NCBI GenBank assembly: GCA_036785705.1
Contig: JAWUZG010000982.1
Location: 12,501 to 76,500, forward strand
Source of the DNA: Acanthornis magna
Taxonomy: Eukaryota > Chordata > Aves > Passeriformes > Acanthizidae
Direction: 5' to 3'
DNA: 64,000 nt
Each line of letters opens with the position of its first letter. Position 1 is the stretch's first letter. The notes under the pieces are model-generated. The model had not been told where the DNA came from. It made no database searches and saw only the letters and a list, made by a program, of their open reading frames with translations. This document shows positions 29,882-41,545 of this stretch, in pieces. Made by a program: the position numbers and the translations under genes.

Positions 29882-32800
29882 ATGGCGGCGGTGACGGTGT
29901 GGGAGCCGCGGGCCGGGTCGGGCCCCACCGGGCCGCACCGGGACTGGACGGCGGAGCCCGTCAGCACCGGTGTGAGTGGGCCGAGGGGCGGCGGGGGGAC
30001 CCGCTTGGAGGGCTGCGGGCTCGCGATGGGCTTACGGGGGGTGGGCGTGTTATGGACCGGGAGAACCCACCGCGGGGTGGAGGGAGCGGGCTGTGGGGTA
30101 GAGGGCCTCCAGTGTGCGGCTGAGGGGGAAGTTGGGGCTGGGTGTGGGGCAGAAGGGGCGGGGACTGAGGGGAGCAGAGAGTTCCCTAAAAGGTGCTGGG
30201 GGGGGGGGAAATATATGTCAGAGGGACCCACCGGAGGGGGGTGCCCTGGGGCACGGGTTGGTTTCTGTGAGGAGAGCGGGGAGCTGCCGTGGGGCAGACG
30301 GTTCTGCGGGGAGAGGGTTTCCCTGGGGCGCGGGCTGTTGTGGGAAGGGGGTGTCTGTGAGGCGCGGGGTGGTTCGAGTAGGGCAGGGGCTGCTATGGGG
30401 CGGGGACTCTCAGGGCAGCCCCTCCCTCTTCTCCCCACAGACCACCATCATGGCCGTGGAGTTCGATGGAGGCGTCGTCATAGGGGCAGACTCCCGAACC
30501 ACCACCGGGTGAGTGCCACGGGCTGTGACGTCATCAGCGACCTCACGGTGGGGGGGTCCAGGACTCTTCAATGGAGTTGTCACTCTTGTCACGGTGTCAC
30601 CGTGATGTCACTGAGAAGCCACCCCTAAAGCTGTGGATGGGGTCCCAGGTGTCCCCAGGTATCAATGTCACTCCTGACAGACATTTTCCATCACCAAAAT
30701 CATCCCAAAATTCTTTATTTATGTGGAATAGTTCTTGTAAAACCATTCTCTGGTTCAAGCTTGTGCTCTTGGTCCAATCTTTGGATTTCTCTCCACGGAT
30801 GCCATTTTTCTTGGCCAAATCCTTTTTCCTCTTTGAGGGGGAATTTTCAACTCCTACAGAACCCTAACCCACCATTCTCCAACGTGGTGGTAAAAATTGG
30901 ATTTAAATCCTGTGTTAAAATCACCCAATCCAAAGGGTTTCCTGCATCTTTCTATGTCACATAATGCTTGATTCATCTGTAAAATACGGTACACTTCACA
31001 GGCTATTTTTGTTATAATTTTGGGCCTGTTGTATAGAAAAAGTCTTTCCATTGCCTTGGAACTTTGAACGAAACCTGAATTATTTTTATTCATTCCATCC
31101 TGGTAATCCTATAAAATCCAATTCAAGCGTTCCTGGGGGCTATCCCTCGCTGTCTAGGACTTCCTCCCTTTTTTTTTTTTTTTTTTAATTAGCACAGCAA
31201 ATCCCACATTTCTGAGTCCCAAACCTGCAAAACCTGGAAATTTGTGCCCAAAAAAATTCCAGCATCTTGTTGGGACCAACGCCTGCTTTGCAGGGGTTTT
31301 TCAGCCCCCCCACCTGGTTGCTCCTCTCGTGGTGTCACCTTGGGGGATTGTCACGGTAACATCATACTGCTGTCACCCAGCACCTATCGCTGCAGTATCG
31401 CCTCCCAGGCAGGGGGGCTGTCGCGGTGATGTCTCGGCGGTGTCTCGCAGGTCCTACGTGGCCAACCGGGTGACGGACAAACTGACCCCCGTCCACGACC
31501 GAATCTTCTGCTGTCGCTCGGGCTCGGCGGCCGACACGCAGGCGGTGGCCGACGCCGTGGCCTATCAGCTGGCCTTCCACAGGTACCCCCCGTGGGCGTG
31601 GGGCAGGGCGAGGAGGGCTGCGGGACCGACTCCCAGCCCCACACCTGGCCCTGCCCCGCAGCGTGGAGCTGGAGGAGCCGCCGCGGGTGCGCACGGCCGC
31701 CCGCCTCTTCCAGCAGAGCTGCTACCGGTACCGTGAGGAACTCAGCGCTGGCATCATTGTCGCTGGGTGGGACCAGCGGCGGGGGGGACAGGTGGGGACC
31801 CTTCAGTCCTGGTGTCCCCTTTTTCTGCCCTGGAGCATACTCCTTTTCTGCCTTGGAGTGTCCCCTCTTCTGCCCCAGCAGGTCCCTTTTTTCTGCCCTG
31901 GAATGTCCCCCTTTCTACCCTGGAGTGTCCCTTTTTCTGGCTCACAATTTCCCTTTTTCTGCCTGAGTGTCCCCTTTTCTGTCTGGAAGTGTCTCATTCT
32001 GCGCTGTGTCTCCTTTTCCCTCCTGATATCCCCTTCTCTGCCCCACAGCACCCATCTCTGCACTCCAGCCTGCCCCTTTCTGTCCCATAACCCTGTCTCT
32101 GCCCTACAGTCCCCTCTTTCTGCCCCACAGCCCCCTCCTCTGCCCCACAGCACCCTACAGCCCCCCCTGTGCCCTCCAGGTGTACGTGGTGCCTCTGGGA
32201 GGTCTCCTCCTGCGCCAGCCTTTTGCTGTGGGGGGCTCAGGCAGCTCCTACATCTATGGGTTCCTGGATGCCACGTTCCAGCCTGGGATGAGCCGCTCCC
32301 AGTGCCAGGAGTTCGTCGCCCGTGGTGGGTTTGGGGGATATTGGGGAATTTGGAGGGGATGGGAAGGGTCCTGAGAGGGGGCTTGGGGCCCTGGGAGGGG
32401 ATTTGGGGGGCACACAGGAGTTTGTCTGGCACTGAGGGGTTTGGGGTGTCCTTGGAATGGGTTTGGGGAACAAGGAAGGGTTGGGGGCCTTGGGAGGGGA
32501 TTTGGGGAACGAGGAAGGGTTGGGGGTCTTGGGAAGGGATTTGGGGAACGAGGAAGGGTTGGGGGGTCCTACAAGAAGATTTGGGGAACAGAGAGGAGTT
32601 TGGGTGGGTTCTGAGAGGTGATTTGGGGAACATGGGAAGGTTTAGGGGCATTGTGGGAGGGCATTTGGGGATGTAGAGGAGTTGAGCAGCACTGAAGGGT
32701 TATGGAGTGTCCTGGGAGGGGATTTGGGAACACAAAGGCGTTCAGGGGTCCCTGACCTGTGTCTCCGCAGCACTGGCCCTGGCCATGGTGCGGGACGGAT

Positions 32801-32907
32801 CCAGCGGGGGGGTCATCAGGCTGGCGGCCATCACTGAGGAGGGGGTGGAACGGACAGTCCTGGCTGGCTCTGACCTGCCCTGGGGTGATGGTGGCCCCCC
32901 TGTCTGA
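29882..32907 (+). CDS. PSMB6: Proteasome subunit beta type-6 (beta-1)
   Basis: Six exons: 29882-29971, 30441-30508, 31451-31582, 31662-31791, 32180-32324 and 32771-32907, all GT-AG. They total 702 nt, or 233 aa. This is the caspase-like catalytic beta subunit of the 20S proteasome. A ~30-residue propeptide ends STG, and the mature protein starts at the catalytic Thr of [11 protein letters not shown]. Other family landmarks are [35 protein letters not shown] and [10 protein letters not shown]. The human protein is about 239 aa. Intron 2 holds an AT-rich insertion (about 30650-31250) ending in a long T-run. Introns 4 and 5 are minisatellite-like. Start choice follows the ATGGCGGCG context and the propeptide length. 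Confidence 0.96.
30650..31250. other. AT-rich insertion in PSMB6 intron 2
   Basis: About 600 bp of AT-rich sequence inside an otherwise GC-rich gene, with an 18-20-nt T-run near 31170. It may be an old retroelement insertion, but the family is not recognised. Confidence 0.35.
32330..32760. repeat. ~42-bp G-rich minisatellite in PSMB6 intron 5
   Basis: Units of GATTTGGGGAACGAGGAAGG followed by GTTGGGGGTCTTGGGA, repeated about ten times with variation. Confidence 0.75.
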
Positions 32908-32948
32908 GGCAAAGACCCCACAGGACCCCCGAATTTGGCGGGGGAGAC

Positions 32949-32954
32949 AATAAA
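32949..32954 (+). terminator. PSMB6: PSMB6 poly(A) signal
   Basis: AATAAA lies 41 bp after the PSMB6 stop codon. Confidence 0.85.
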
Positions 32955-33112
32955 CGGCTCCACTGCCTCTGCTGGATGTTCTGGGGGTCTGGCTTTCAAG
33001 TCCCATCCTGTCACCGCTGGTGGGGGCAAGGTCACAGCCACAGTGAGACACGCACAGACCCGGCCCCCGGTGTGACAGAGATAAAGCACCCCCCAACGTC
33101 TGTAGGTTTTGC

Positions 33113-33118
33113 TTTAAT
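33113..33118 (-). terminator. SLC25A11: SLC25A11 poly(A) signal
   Basis: ATTAAA on the minus strand, about 480 bp past the SLC25A11 stop, faces the PSMB6 signal. The two genes converge with their signals only about 160 bp apart. Confidence 0.6.
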
Positions 33119-33593
33119 TACATGATCATGATCCATGATTCATTAACAAAGCGCAGGGTGGAGGGTGCTGGGGGAAGGGGGGAATGTGGGGGGGCTCCTG
33201 CCCTACACTGTAACCTTGACATTGGCTGGTAACAAAACCCCCGGAGGGGCGGGAAGGGGGCACAGGGGGAGGACACCCTACACTCTCTATAGGGCTGCCC
33301 CATAGGGACAAGGCATCCCCTGTTGCCCCCATGGGAGGGATCAAGCACCCCTGTTGGGCCCAGGGCCCCTCCATAGGGCACCAGGGCCACTTCATAGCCT
33401 TGATGGGGGTGGTCAGGCACTCCTACAGAGCCACCTCTCCCCCAGCCCCTGCTGAGGTGTGGGGAGTCAGGCACCCCCACAGCACCTGAGGGAGAGGTCA
33501 GACCCCCCCCAAAGCCCCCTCATGGGGGGGTCAGGTGCCCCTGTAGAGCCCACGGGATGGGGTCAGATTCCCCCCGCCCCCAGCGGGGGGGTG

Positions 33594-36189
33594 TCAGGCG
33601 CTGAGGAAGAGCCGCTGGTACCACTTGTTCATCTGCTCGAGGAAGATGAAGGTGAGCACGGTGTGGGGGCCCAGGCGGGCATAGTAGGGGGTGAAGCCCT
33701 TCCAGAGGCTGAAGAACCCCTCGTACCGCACCACCTTCAGCAGCACGTCCTGCAGGGGCGGGGGGGGGCAGCATGTCAGGGGCGGGGAGTCCAAAATTAT
33801 GAAAAACCTTCCCAAAAAATGATACGGCTGTCCTCCGAAAAGGATGGGAAACCCTCTGGAAATAACGTCCACGCTCAAAATGATGGGGAATCCTTCTAAA
33901 ACTATGAGAAACCTTCCAAAAATGACAGGGATCCCTACCCCACCAAAATAATGGGGAACCTTCCCACAGTGACAAGGGAGGTCTCCAAAAATAAGGAGAT
34001 CTCAAAATTACCTGAATTCCTCCCCTGCCTCCAGTGACACGGAGCACCCCAAAATGGTGTGAACCCCCCCCCCCAGTTGAAAGGGAACTCCTCCCAAAAT
34101 GACAGAGGAGCACCCCCCTAAATTGATGGGGACGCCTAAATGGTGTTGCCCTCCCAAACCCTGCTCGCTCACCAGCCCGTTGCGGTACTCGGGTTTCCCG
34201 TCTATTGTCCGCATGTTCTGGATCCTGTTGGGGAAAATTTAGGGGTGAAATGTGAGGTTTTGGGGTGATTGTCTGGGTTGGATAATCATATCTGTGATTA
34301 TCTAAGGGGGAGTGGGGGACCCCCTAAAATGAACCCACCGGGTCTTGACGATGTCGACAGGCATGGAGGCGGCCGTGGTCACCAGCCCGCTGATCATGCT
34401 GGCGCAGAAGTGGCACAGGATGTCATCACGGAAATGCCCTGGGGGCACCCCAAAACATCAAAGGGGAACGGGGGGGGGCGAGCGTGCCAGGATTTGGGGT
34501 TTCCCCACAGCAGACCCCCCCAGACTCACCGGAGTCGAGCAGGAATTGTTTGGATTGGGAGTAGGAGGCGAGTTGGGCGGCGTTGACCACCACGGCACGG
34601 GCCATGGTGGGGATACAGCCCTGAGGGAAAACGAGGGGTTTGGGTGAGGCCTGTGCACCCCCAGACCACACTCTCCTCCCTCAGAGTGAGGACCCAGCAC
34701 TGGGGTGGGAGATGGGAGTTGGGGGACTCCCAGATCTCCCCTGAGTGTGAGGACCCCCTCCTGCACCCCTGTGGTGGCAACAGGGGCATCGTGGGAGGAT
34801 CTTGGGGTCCCGCAGCCGCCACCTACCCTCCACAGCGTGAGCACCCCCTCCTCCCTCGCCATCCTCACGAGGGCATCGAACACGTTGCGATACCCGCGGC
34901 GCTCGCCGGGGGGCAGCCTGGGATTTGGGGCAAGAAAAGGGGATTTTGGTGAAAAAAGTGGAATGGGGGGGGGGGGCACAGGTATCTTCTGGAGGGTGGG
35001 GGGCTCACCTGCCATCAGCTGTCATGCGGATGAGGGCCACCTCGGCCGGGGTCCCCACAAAGGCCCCCGCAGCCCCTGCCGTCATGCCCATGGCCGCCTT
35101 GGCCAGGAACGGAGGGGGCGTCCCATCGGCCCCCCCAAAACGCTCCAGGAGGACACTGTAGATGCCCAGGCGTGTGGTGGTGTAGGTGGCCTGACGCAGA
35201 AGCCCCGCGGACAGCCTGGGGAGACATGGAGAATGGGTGGTCCCAAAAATGGGGGTGTCAGGAAAGGGCTCAAGGCCTGCCCATGCTTCGGGTTTGAGGT
35301 TTCGGGGGGTCTCATGTAGATGACCCACACCCCCTTGCAGCATGGGATGGACTCCAGGGCATGCAGCGACGTGGGGTTTGGGGGATCCCACGGGGTTTGG
35401 GGGTTCAAGAGCTGGCCCAGAGGTTTGGAAGTTCCGGTTGGTTGCGGGGGGATTTTGGGGGAACCATACCCCGTGTAGATGCCCCTCAGCCCTTCTTGGC
35501 GCAGGATGGACCCCAGAGCGTGCAGGGATGTACGGTACTCGCGGCCCTTGGCCCCGGCCCCGCTCAGCTGCATCCGGTTCTTCACCAGGTCCAGGGGCTG
35601 CACGAAGACTGTGGCCCCCATTCTGAAGGAAAGGGGTCAGGGAGGGTCAGGGGGACATCCAAAACACTCACAGCCCTCTCCATAGCCCCCCAAATCCACC
35701 CACAGCCCCCTCAGAGGAAACCTGGGGTGGGGAGGGAGTCTGAAGGAGTTTTGAGGATAGATGGAGGGGCACGGGGAGGGTTTGGGGGGAGCTGGATGTG
35801 ATTTCAGGAGGTTTGAAAGGGCTCAGTGGGTTTAAATTGATTTTGAAGGGCATTGGGGGGGTGGGGAGGTCTGAAGAGGGCTTGGGGAGCATTTGAGGGA
35901 CTCAGAAGGGATTTGGGGCCCTGTTGGGGCAATGGTGGGGAGGGGGAGGAGTTAAAGGCTGGGGGGGGGGGTTGTTGAGGGCTCTGGAAGAGCATCGGGG
36001 GTGGTTTCGGGGGCTGAAGGGGGTTTAAGAGCGACCTGAAAGGTCTGGACGGCGGGATCTCGGTTTGGGAGTGCGGGATCCCGGGTTTGGCGGGGGGGGG
36101 GGGGGCTCTCACCCGGCCAGGCCGCCGAAGAGAAACTTCACGGACTTCGGAGAGGTCTTGGGCCTCTCGGCCGCCGGTGCCGCTGCCAT
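33594..36189 (-). CDS. SLC25A11: Mitochondrial 2-oxoglutarate/malate carrier
   Basis: Eight exons, minus strand: 36189-36113, 35622-35470, 35215-35009, 34917-34827, 34620-34530, 34438-34339, 34224-34173 and 33749-33594. Splice phases close and give 308 aa (human 314). The protein exchanges 2-oxoglutarate for malate across the inner mitochondrial membrane. All three mitochondrial-carrier signatures are present: PLDLVKNR (exon 2), PAEVALIR (exon 3) and PVDIVKTR (exon 6). The C-terminus is EQMNKWYQRLFLSA. The N-terminus is slightly shorter than human, reading MAAAPAAERPKTSPKSVKF. All introns are short GT-AG introns with G/C runs. The start lies in a CpG region facing a divergent promoter-like block. 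Confidence 0.96.
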
Positions 36190-36560
36190 CGCGGCCGGGG
36201 CCTGGTACCGGGGGCGCGGGGGGGCACGCAGGGGGTCCGGCACCGGCGGCGCCCCAAGGTGACTCGGGGGGGGCGCGGCGCCAGTGCGCCTGCGCGAGGC
36301 GCCTGCGCGGCGCCGGGGAGGGGAAGCCGCGGGAGGTGTGGCTTTGCGGGGAAGCACCGCCTCCAAGAGTAAGGGGCGTGGCCGCGTATCCCGGGGGCGT
36401 GTTCCCTCCTCACGCCTCTCATTGGTGGAGGGTATTTAGGCGGGAAGGGAAATTGTTCAGTAACCAAGGGGATTGGTGGGGGCGGAGGCTCGTGCTAAGT
36501 AGCCCCGCCCCTCTCTCGCGAGATACCGCCGTCTTGGGGGGCCTGAGGAGAGCCGGCGGC
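36190..36560. promoter_or_regulatory. Divergent CpG promoter block upstream of SLC25A11
   Basis: CpG-rich sequence with two inverted CCAAT boxes (CATTGGTGG and GATTGGTGG, about 36420 and 36473) and the palindrome TCTCGCGAGA at 36514-36523, an element typical of bidirectional housekeeping promoters. A + strand first-exon-like segment ends CAGGCG/GTGAGT near 36653. In mammals RNF167 starts here in the divergent direction. No RNF167 coding sequence was found downstream. Confidence 0.55.
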
Positions 36561-36654
36561 GGCGGGAGGGGTCGGCTACCGGGACCCCCTGCACCCGCTT
36601 CCTCCGCTGCTCAGCACCGTGGGGTGATGCCTGCCCTGTCCTGTTCCAGGCGGT

Positions 36655-37000
36655 GAGTGCTGGGGAGTACTGGGACGCACTGGGAGATATTGAGAAGCAT
36701 TTGGGACACTGGAGGGCGCTGTCAGGTACTGGAAGGCGCTGTGGGTATGCTGGGAAACATTCGGTACACCGAGGATCGCTGGGAGGCACTCTGGACAGAC
36801 TGGGCGGTCACTGGGAGGCACTTTGAGTGCACCGAGGAGGCGCTTTGGGTGCACTGGGGGTCATTGGGAGGCGCCTTGGGTGCACTGACGGGCACTGGGA
36901 GGCACTTTGGGTGCACTGGGGGGCAGTCTGGGTCTACTGGGGGCACTGGGGGCAGCGTTGGGTGCATCAGTCAGCACCGGGGTCACTCGGAGCCCCCCTA
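36655..37000. repeat. ~27-bp GGGAGGCACTTTGGGTGCACT minisatellite
   Basis: More than ten variable units of CTGGGAGGCACTTTGGGTGC with ACTGGGGG occupy what would be the first intron of the divergent transcript. Confidence 0.8.
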
Positions 37001-37499
37001 AGCATACCGGCACCTCCCGCTGACCCCTACTACTGGTTCTAACTGGGAGTCACTGGTGAGGTACTGCACCCCACCCCCTCCCCAGCACTTCTGTTCCCTT
37101 CCAGACCCTGTCCCTCCCCTCCAACCCCACTGTGAGGTGTTGGGGGTTGTTGGGGACACCAGAGGGCACACAGTGCCAGGGATGACACAGATGACACGGT
37201 CCTACATGTGTCAGGGTGCTACAGGTGACAGGGGCACCTGGAGATGGGGCAGGAGGGGCCCAATGACACTGTCCTACAGGATTTAGGGGTACCATGGCTC
37301 CACAGGTGACAGCGATGGGGTGATGATGTGCCCCAACCTCACGACCGTGGGGGTCACCTCATGGGGGGAGCAAAGGTATGTAGGGGGGCACTGACACCTG
37401 GATCCCTCCATGCTGGGGGAGGGGTATGGGGGGGAATGACACTCCATCCACCCCACGACCCAACTCCTAGACACCCCGGTTTCTGCCGTGGGGCAACTG

Positions 37500-37986
37500 C
37501 GGGCCCTTCCCCCTGATCCGTGAGTCAGCCGGGGGGGTGCGGGGGGGGGGAACAGGAAGCGCCAGAGCCACCACATTGCCCTTATAAGGCCTCGACAGCA
37601 CCGGAGCTGCTTCCGCCGCCCGGACGCCTTGTCCTGCCCCACATCTCCTCCTCTACCCCACATCACCTCCCCACATCCCCATCTCTGCCCTACACCACCT
37701 CCTTCACCCTGCATCAGCCCCTCCATCTCCCTCTAACCCGCCTCCCCCCCCCCACATCTGCACCTCTGCCCCACACCACCCCCTGAACACCTGGGGCCCT
37801 GCCTCACAACTTGCCAGAACATCAAGAGTTTCTGCCCCCCAATTCCCCACAGCCCCTTCTGCTCCCCCCAAAGTCCCCCAGCCCCCTTGTTCCATCCTAC
37901 TGCCCCCCAGCTGCTGCCTGGATCCCCAACTGACTTCTCCCCTGCTGCTGGTGCTGCCCTTGCCATAAGTGCAGTCCCCCCAATAA
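37500..37986 (+). other. Possible orphan transcription unit with CArG and AP-1 sites
   Basis: TGAGTCAG (AP-1 type, about 37520) is followed by CCTTATAAGG (about 37580), a perfect SRF CArG box that can also act as TATA. An AATAAA at about 37981 lies some 390 bp downstream. The stretch between is a C-rich, low-complexity, poorly coding sequence. It may be a short non-coding RNA or the remains of a gene. No protein is recognised. Confidence 0.35.
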
Positions 37987-38258
37987 AGCCTCTGCTCCCC
38001 CAGTTTTGCCTCCTGAAAGTCTGGGAGGGTGTGGGGGGGTCACAGGGCAGGTGCTGAGGTGTCACCCCCGCCCCATTGTGGACTTTGTCCCCCTGGGGTG
38101 CGGCAGCACCCTTGGACCCGGGTGTCCGGGGAAGGCCTCCTCCACCCTGGGTGGAGGGCAAAGCCACACCCCATGGCCCTGGGCCACACATCAAGGTTCC
38201 CCCCGCAGCCCCCCGATCCCTGAAATCCCTCACCCACAGCGACTCCCCACAAGGGCAC

Positions 38259-38264
38259 TTTATT
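38259..38264 (-). terminator. PFN1: PFN1 poly(A) signal
   Basis: AATAAA on the minus strand, about 115 bp past the PFN1 stop. Confidence 0.85.
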
Positions 38265-38377
38265 GCTGCCGGCAGCGGGGATTGGGGAGGGTGACAAGGG
38301 GGTGGGGTACGGGGTCCTGCTGGTCCCTGGCGGCTCCTGCTGGTCCCTGGGGGTCCGGGGATCTCCCCACAGCCCCC

Positions 38378-40827
38378 TCAGTACTGGCTGCGCCGCAGGT
38401 GATTGGCCATCTCATAACATTTCTTGTTTACGCAGCCACCGTGGACGCCCTCCTTGCCCATGGCCAGCACGATGGCTGTGGGAATAGGGGTGTAAGGTTG
38501 GGGGGGGTGGATGTCGGGTCATCCCCAACCCCCCAAAACCCCCATCACCCCCCAGACAGACAGGGGCAACAAATGGATAGAGGAGCAGGAAGCAACGGAT
38601 GGGATGAAGGGACCGTCGGAGTTAGCAAGGGGAAATGTGGGGGGACCGGGGCAAGGGAGAGGGGGGACATTAATGGGAAGCAGGTCAGGGGTGACACAGG
38701 TGACAGGGCAACAGGTGACGTGGCCAGGTGGAGCTGTGTAGGGGAGAGGACACAGGGTGACACGGGGTGACATTGGGGCGGGGGGGAGCACCTGGGGAGT
38801 GACAAGTGCTGGAGGTGACACTGGGTGACACTGTGATGCCATGAGATACACGGGGGGGCACCTGTGGAGGTTTGGGGTCATGGGGGGTGACAAGGACTGG
38901 TCAGGAGGTGATACAGGGTGACAGGGGGGTGGGGTGGGGGGCTGGGCGAATACAGGGTGATGGGGTGCTTCCAGGGGGAGGTTCCTCTTGTTGGTGATCT
39001 TGAAGGGGGGGGGGGGGAATCACAACGGAGGGGATGGCAGGAGGTGCTGGGGAGGGTGGTGGGCGGTGGCGCGGGGTGTGGGGTGGGGGTGATGGGGGGG
39101 TAGTTCCAGGGGGTCCCTCACTCTTGTTGGTGATGGCGGCCGTTATGTTGAAGGTGGGCGCTCCGGCAGCCCCCTTGGTGCGCAGGTCCATGCTGTGCTC
39201 CCCCTCCACCAGCAGCGAGTCCCGGATGACGGAGCAGCGCAGCCCCCCCAGCGTCAGCCCCTGCACCAGCAGTGGCCCCCGCTCGGGGCCCACCAGTGCC
39301 GCCACCTCCGCTGGCTGTTGGTACAAGGGTCAGGGGGCACCCCAAAACCAGACCCCAGACCCCCCAAAACCCACCCGTGACCCCATAAGTGACACAGCTG
39401 TCTAGGGACTGCCATAACCCTCCCGGCTCAAGGCTCACTATTTTTGCGGGCTGGACAGGGGTGGGGACAGGTCAAGGGGACCCCAAAAGTCCACCCAGGG
39501 ACCACCAAAACCAAACGCAGATGCCAAACGCCCCGGCAGGGCCCCTGTAAGGCACTCGGCAAACAGAGACTCTCATAACTCCTACTCCATGACCATAAAA
39601 GGGATCCAGGTGTCCCGGGACCCTCATGACTCCCACCAGGGAGCCCACGTGTGACCCCCGATTGCCGAGGGAACCCCACAAGAGAGCTGGGAATCCAGGG
39701 ACACCCCCTCTCCCTTGACCCCCCGAAATCGGGACCCTCCAGGACCGACACTTCCCACCAGCTGCCACGGGGAAGAACAGGTCACGAACCCCAAAAACAC
39801 CCACCCAGGAACTCCATAAGGGACCCCTCAAACAAACCCCCTAGGCGCCCGCACATTTAACCCAGAGAACCCCATCGGGACCTCAAGTCCGGGAACCCCC
39901 GTGACACCCCCCCATAGTCCCCCGGGTGGCCCAGACGCCCGGGCACCCCCATGACTCCCCCCGTGACCCCCAATCTGTGACCCATGACCCCCGGGGGACC
40001 CCCATAACTCCTCCGTGAGCCCAGACGGAAACCAGGGGTCTTGTAGTCCCCCTTTCCCACCATGGGCCTCCCCAAACTTCTCCCCTCCCCCCCACTTCCG
40101 TGGGGGGAAGTGGGGAGGGGGGTGCGCGCGCGCCGCCCCTCCCCCACAGGAAGCCCCGGCCGCCCCTCCTCCACGGGGAAGTGGCCGCATTCCGCGCATT
40201 TTTCGAGGGTTTTTAAGTGGGGAGGGGTTCCTCCAACACCCCAAGCCCCCCGCGAGACCCCCCCCCCCACCCACTATGGGGACCGCAATAAAATAGATGG
40301 GAAGCGGGGAGGGAGGTCGTCGAACCACGTGGTGTACGCCCATCCCCCCTCCCCGGCCTCCTACGACCCCCCAAAACGCTCGAAGCAGGGTTAAGGAGGG
40401 GACCCCCTCGCTGCCGGGCCCCCCCCCCCGGTGCCGTCAGGGCCCCCCCACCGTGCCGGCCCCCCCTGCCCCGGATCCCCGGGCATGGGCAGCGCCCGAG
40501 CCCCCCCCGCGCTCCACGCTGGCGCTTTCGCGTTTTTCTCCCTTTTTTGTCCTTCCCGGAGCCCGTCGCGGGAGTGGTGGGGGGGGGTCAGCTCCGCCCC
40601 TCGGAGGCCACTGGGTCCCCCCGCCCTCCGCGCGCTTGGGCGGGAAACGCCTCAGCGCGCTGGCCCCCCCATCCCCGCCGGTCCCGGCCTCTCACCGTGA
40701 TATTGGCGAAGGTCTTGCCGGGGGCGGCGGCCCAGACGGCGGGGGTGTCGCGATAGCCGACGATTGCGGCATCCTGGCAGGTGCCGTCCGCCAGCAGCGT
40801 CTCCACGTAGGGCGCCCACCCGCTCAT
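38378..40827 (-). CDS. PFN1: Profilin-1
   Basis: Three exons, minus strand: 40827-40696, 39314-39122 and 38475-38378. They total 423 nt, or 140 aa, exactly the vertebrate profilin-1 length and exon pattern. Profilin binds G-actin, poly-proline ligands and phosphoinositides and controls actin polymerisation. Landmarks are [53 protein letters not shown] and the C-terminal [16 protein letters not shown]. Intron 1 (about 1.4 kb) and intron 2 (about 650 bp) are C- or G-rich. The N-terminal Trp and C-terminal Tyr of the poly-proline site are kept. No lesions are seen. Confidence 0.96.
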
Positions 40828-41060
40828 GGCGGCAGCGTGCGGGCGGGCGGGGCGCGGGGGCGTGGCCTGCCGCAAGGGGCGGGGTTGCGCCGGGGACGGG
40901 GCGGGGCTTGCGTCCGGCGCCTGCGCAGTACGAGCGAGGCGCGGCAGCGGCGGAGGCACGGCGGCGGCGCCGCGCGGCGGTTTTCATAGGGGACGGCAGG
41001 GGGCGGGGAAGGGGCGGTCCCTAAAGGGGGCGTGGCCTGTGGCCGGGAACACCCCGGGCC
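40828..41060 (-). promoter_or_regulatory. PFN1: PFN1 CpG promoter
   Basis: A strongly CpG-rich flank directly upstream of the PFN1 start, with GGGGCGGGG (Sp1-like) boxes and no TATA. Confidence 0.5.
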
Positions 41061-41099
41061 GGGCGCCGAGGACGGTGCGCGGCGATGGGGGGGGGAGCA

Positions 41100-41545
41100 C
41101 TGGGTGGTATTACGACCCTTCCCTTATTATCGCGACATCTTCCCCTCATTGCGATTCCCCGCGCTGTTCTAGCCCCCACTGTTACCGCGGTCCCTCCACT
41201 CCCGTTTACTGTGGGCCCTTCCCATACTGCGCCCACTCCCCACCTTAATTCAAACCCCTCGTATTCTGTATCCCGCGATTATCACGACGCATCACCCCCC
41301 GTTATTCCAACATCCTTTCAGTATCCCGACACTCGCTTCCGTTATTCCGACCCTCCCCATTACCTCGACCCCCAACCCTTATTGTGCCCCCTCTCCCCCG
41401 TTATTCCGCCTATCCCCCGTTATCGCGACACCCTCACGGTTATTGTGACCCCCCCAGACAGATAACGAATCCCCCGTTATTGCGCCTCCTTCCCCTTATA
41501 TTGTGAATCTCGGTTATTCCGATACACGCCCTTATCGCGACACAC
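41100..41545. repeat. CCCCGTTATTGCGAC-type minisatellite
   Basis: Units of roughly 18-30 bp centred on CCCGTTATTCCGAC or GTTATCGCGACA are repeated many times between the PFN1 and ENO3 promoters. Confidence 0.75.

Noticed and set aside
29236..30628. Long frames across the PSMB6 promoter and intron 1
   Set aside because: They read through GC-rich promoter and intron; only the exon at 29882-29971 belongs to PSMB6.
37283..37726. 147-codon minus-strand frame
   Set aside because: Composition follows the C-rich low-complexity + strand; no domain or splice support.
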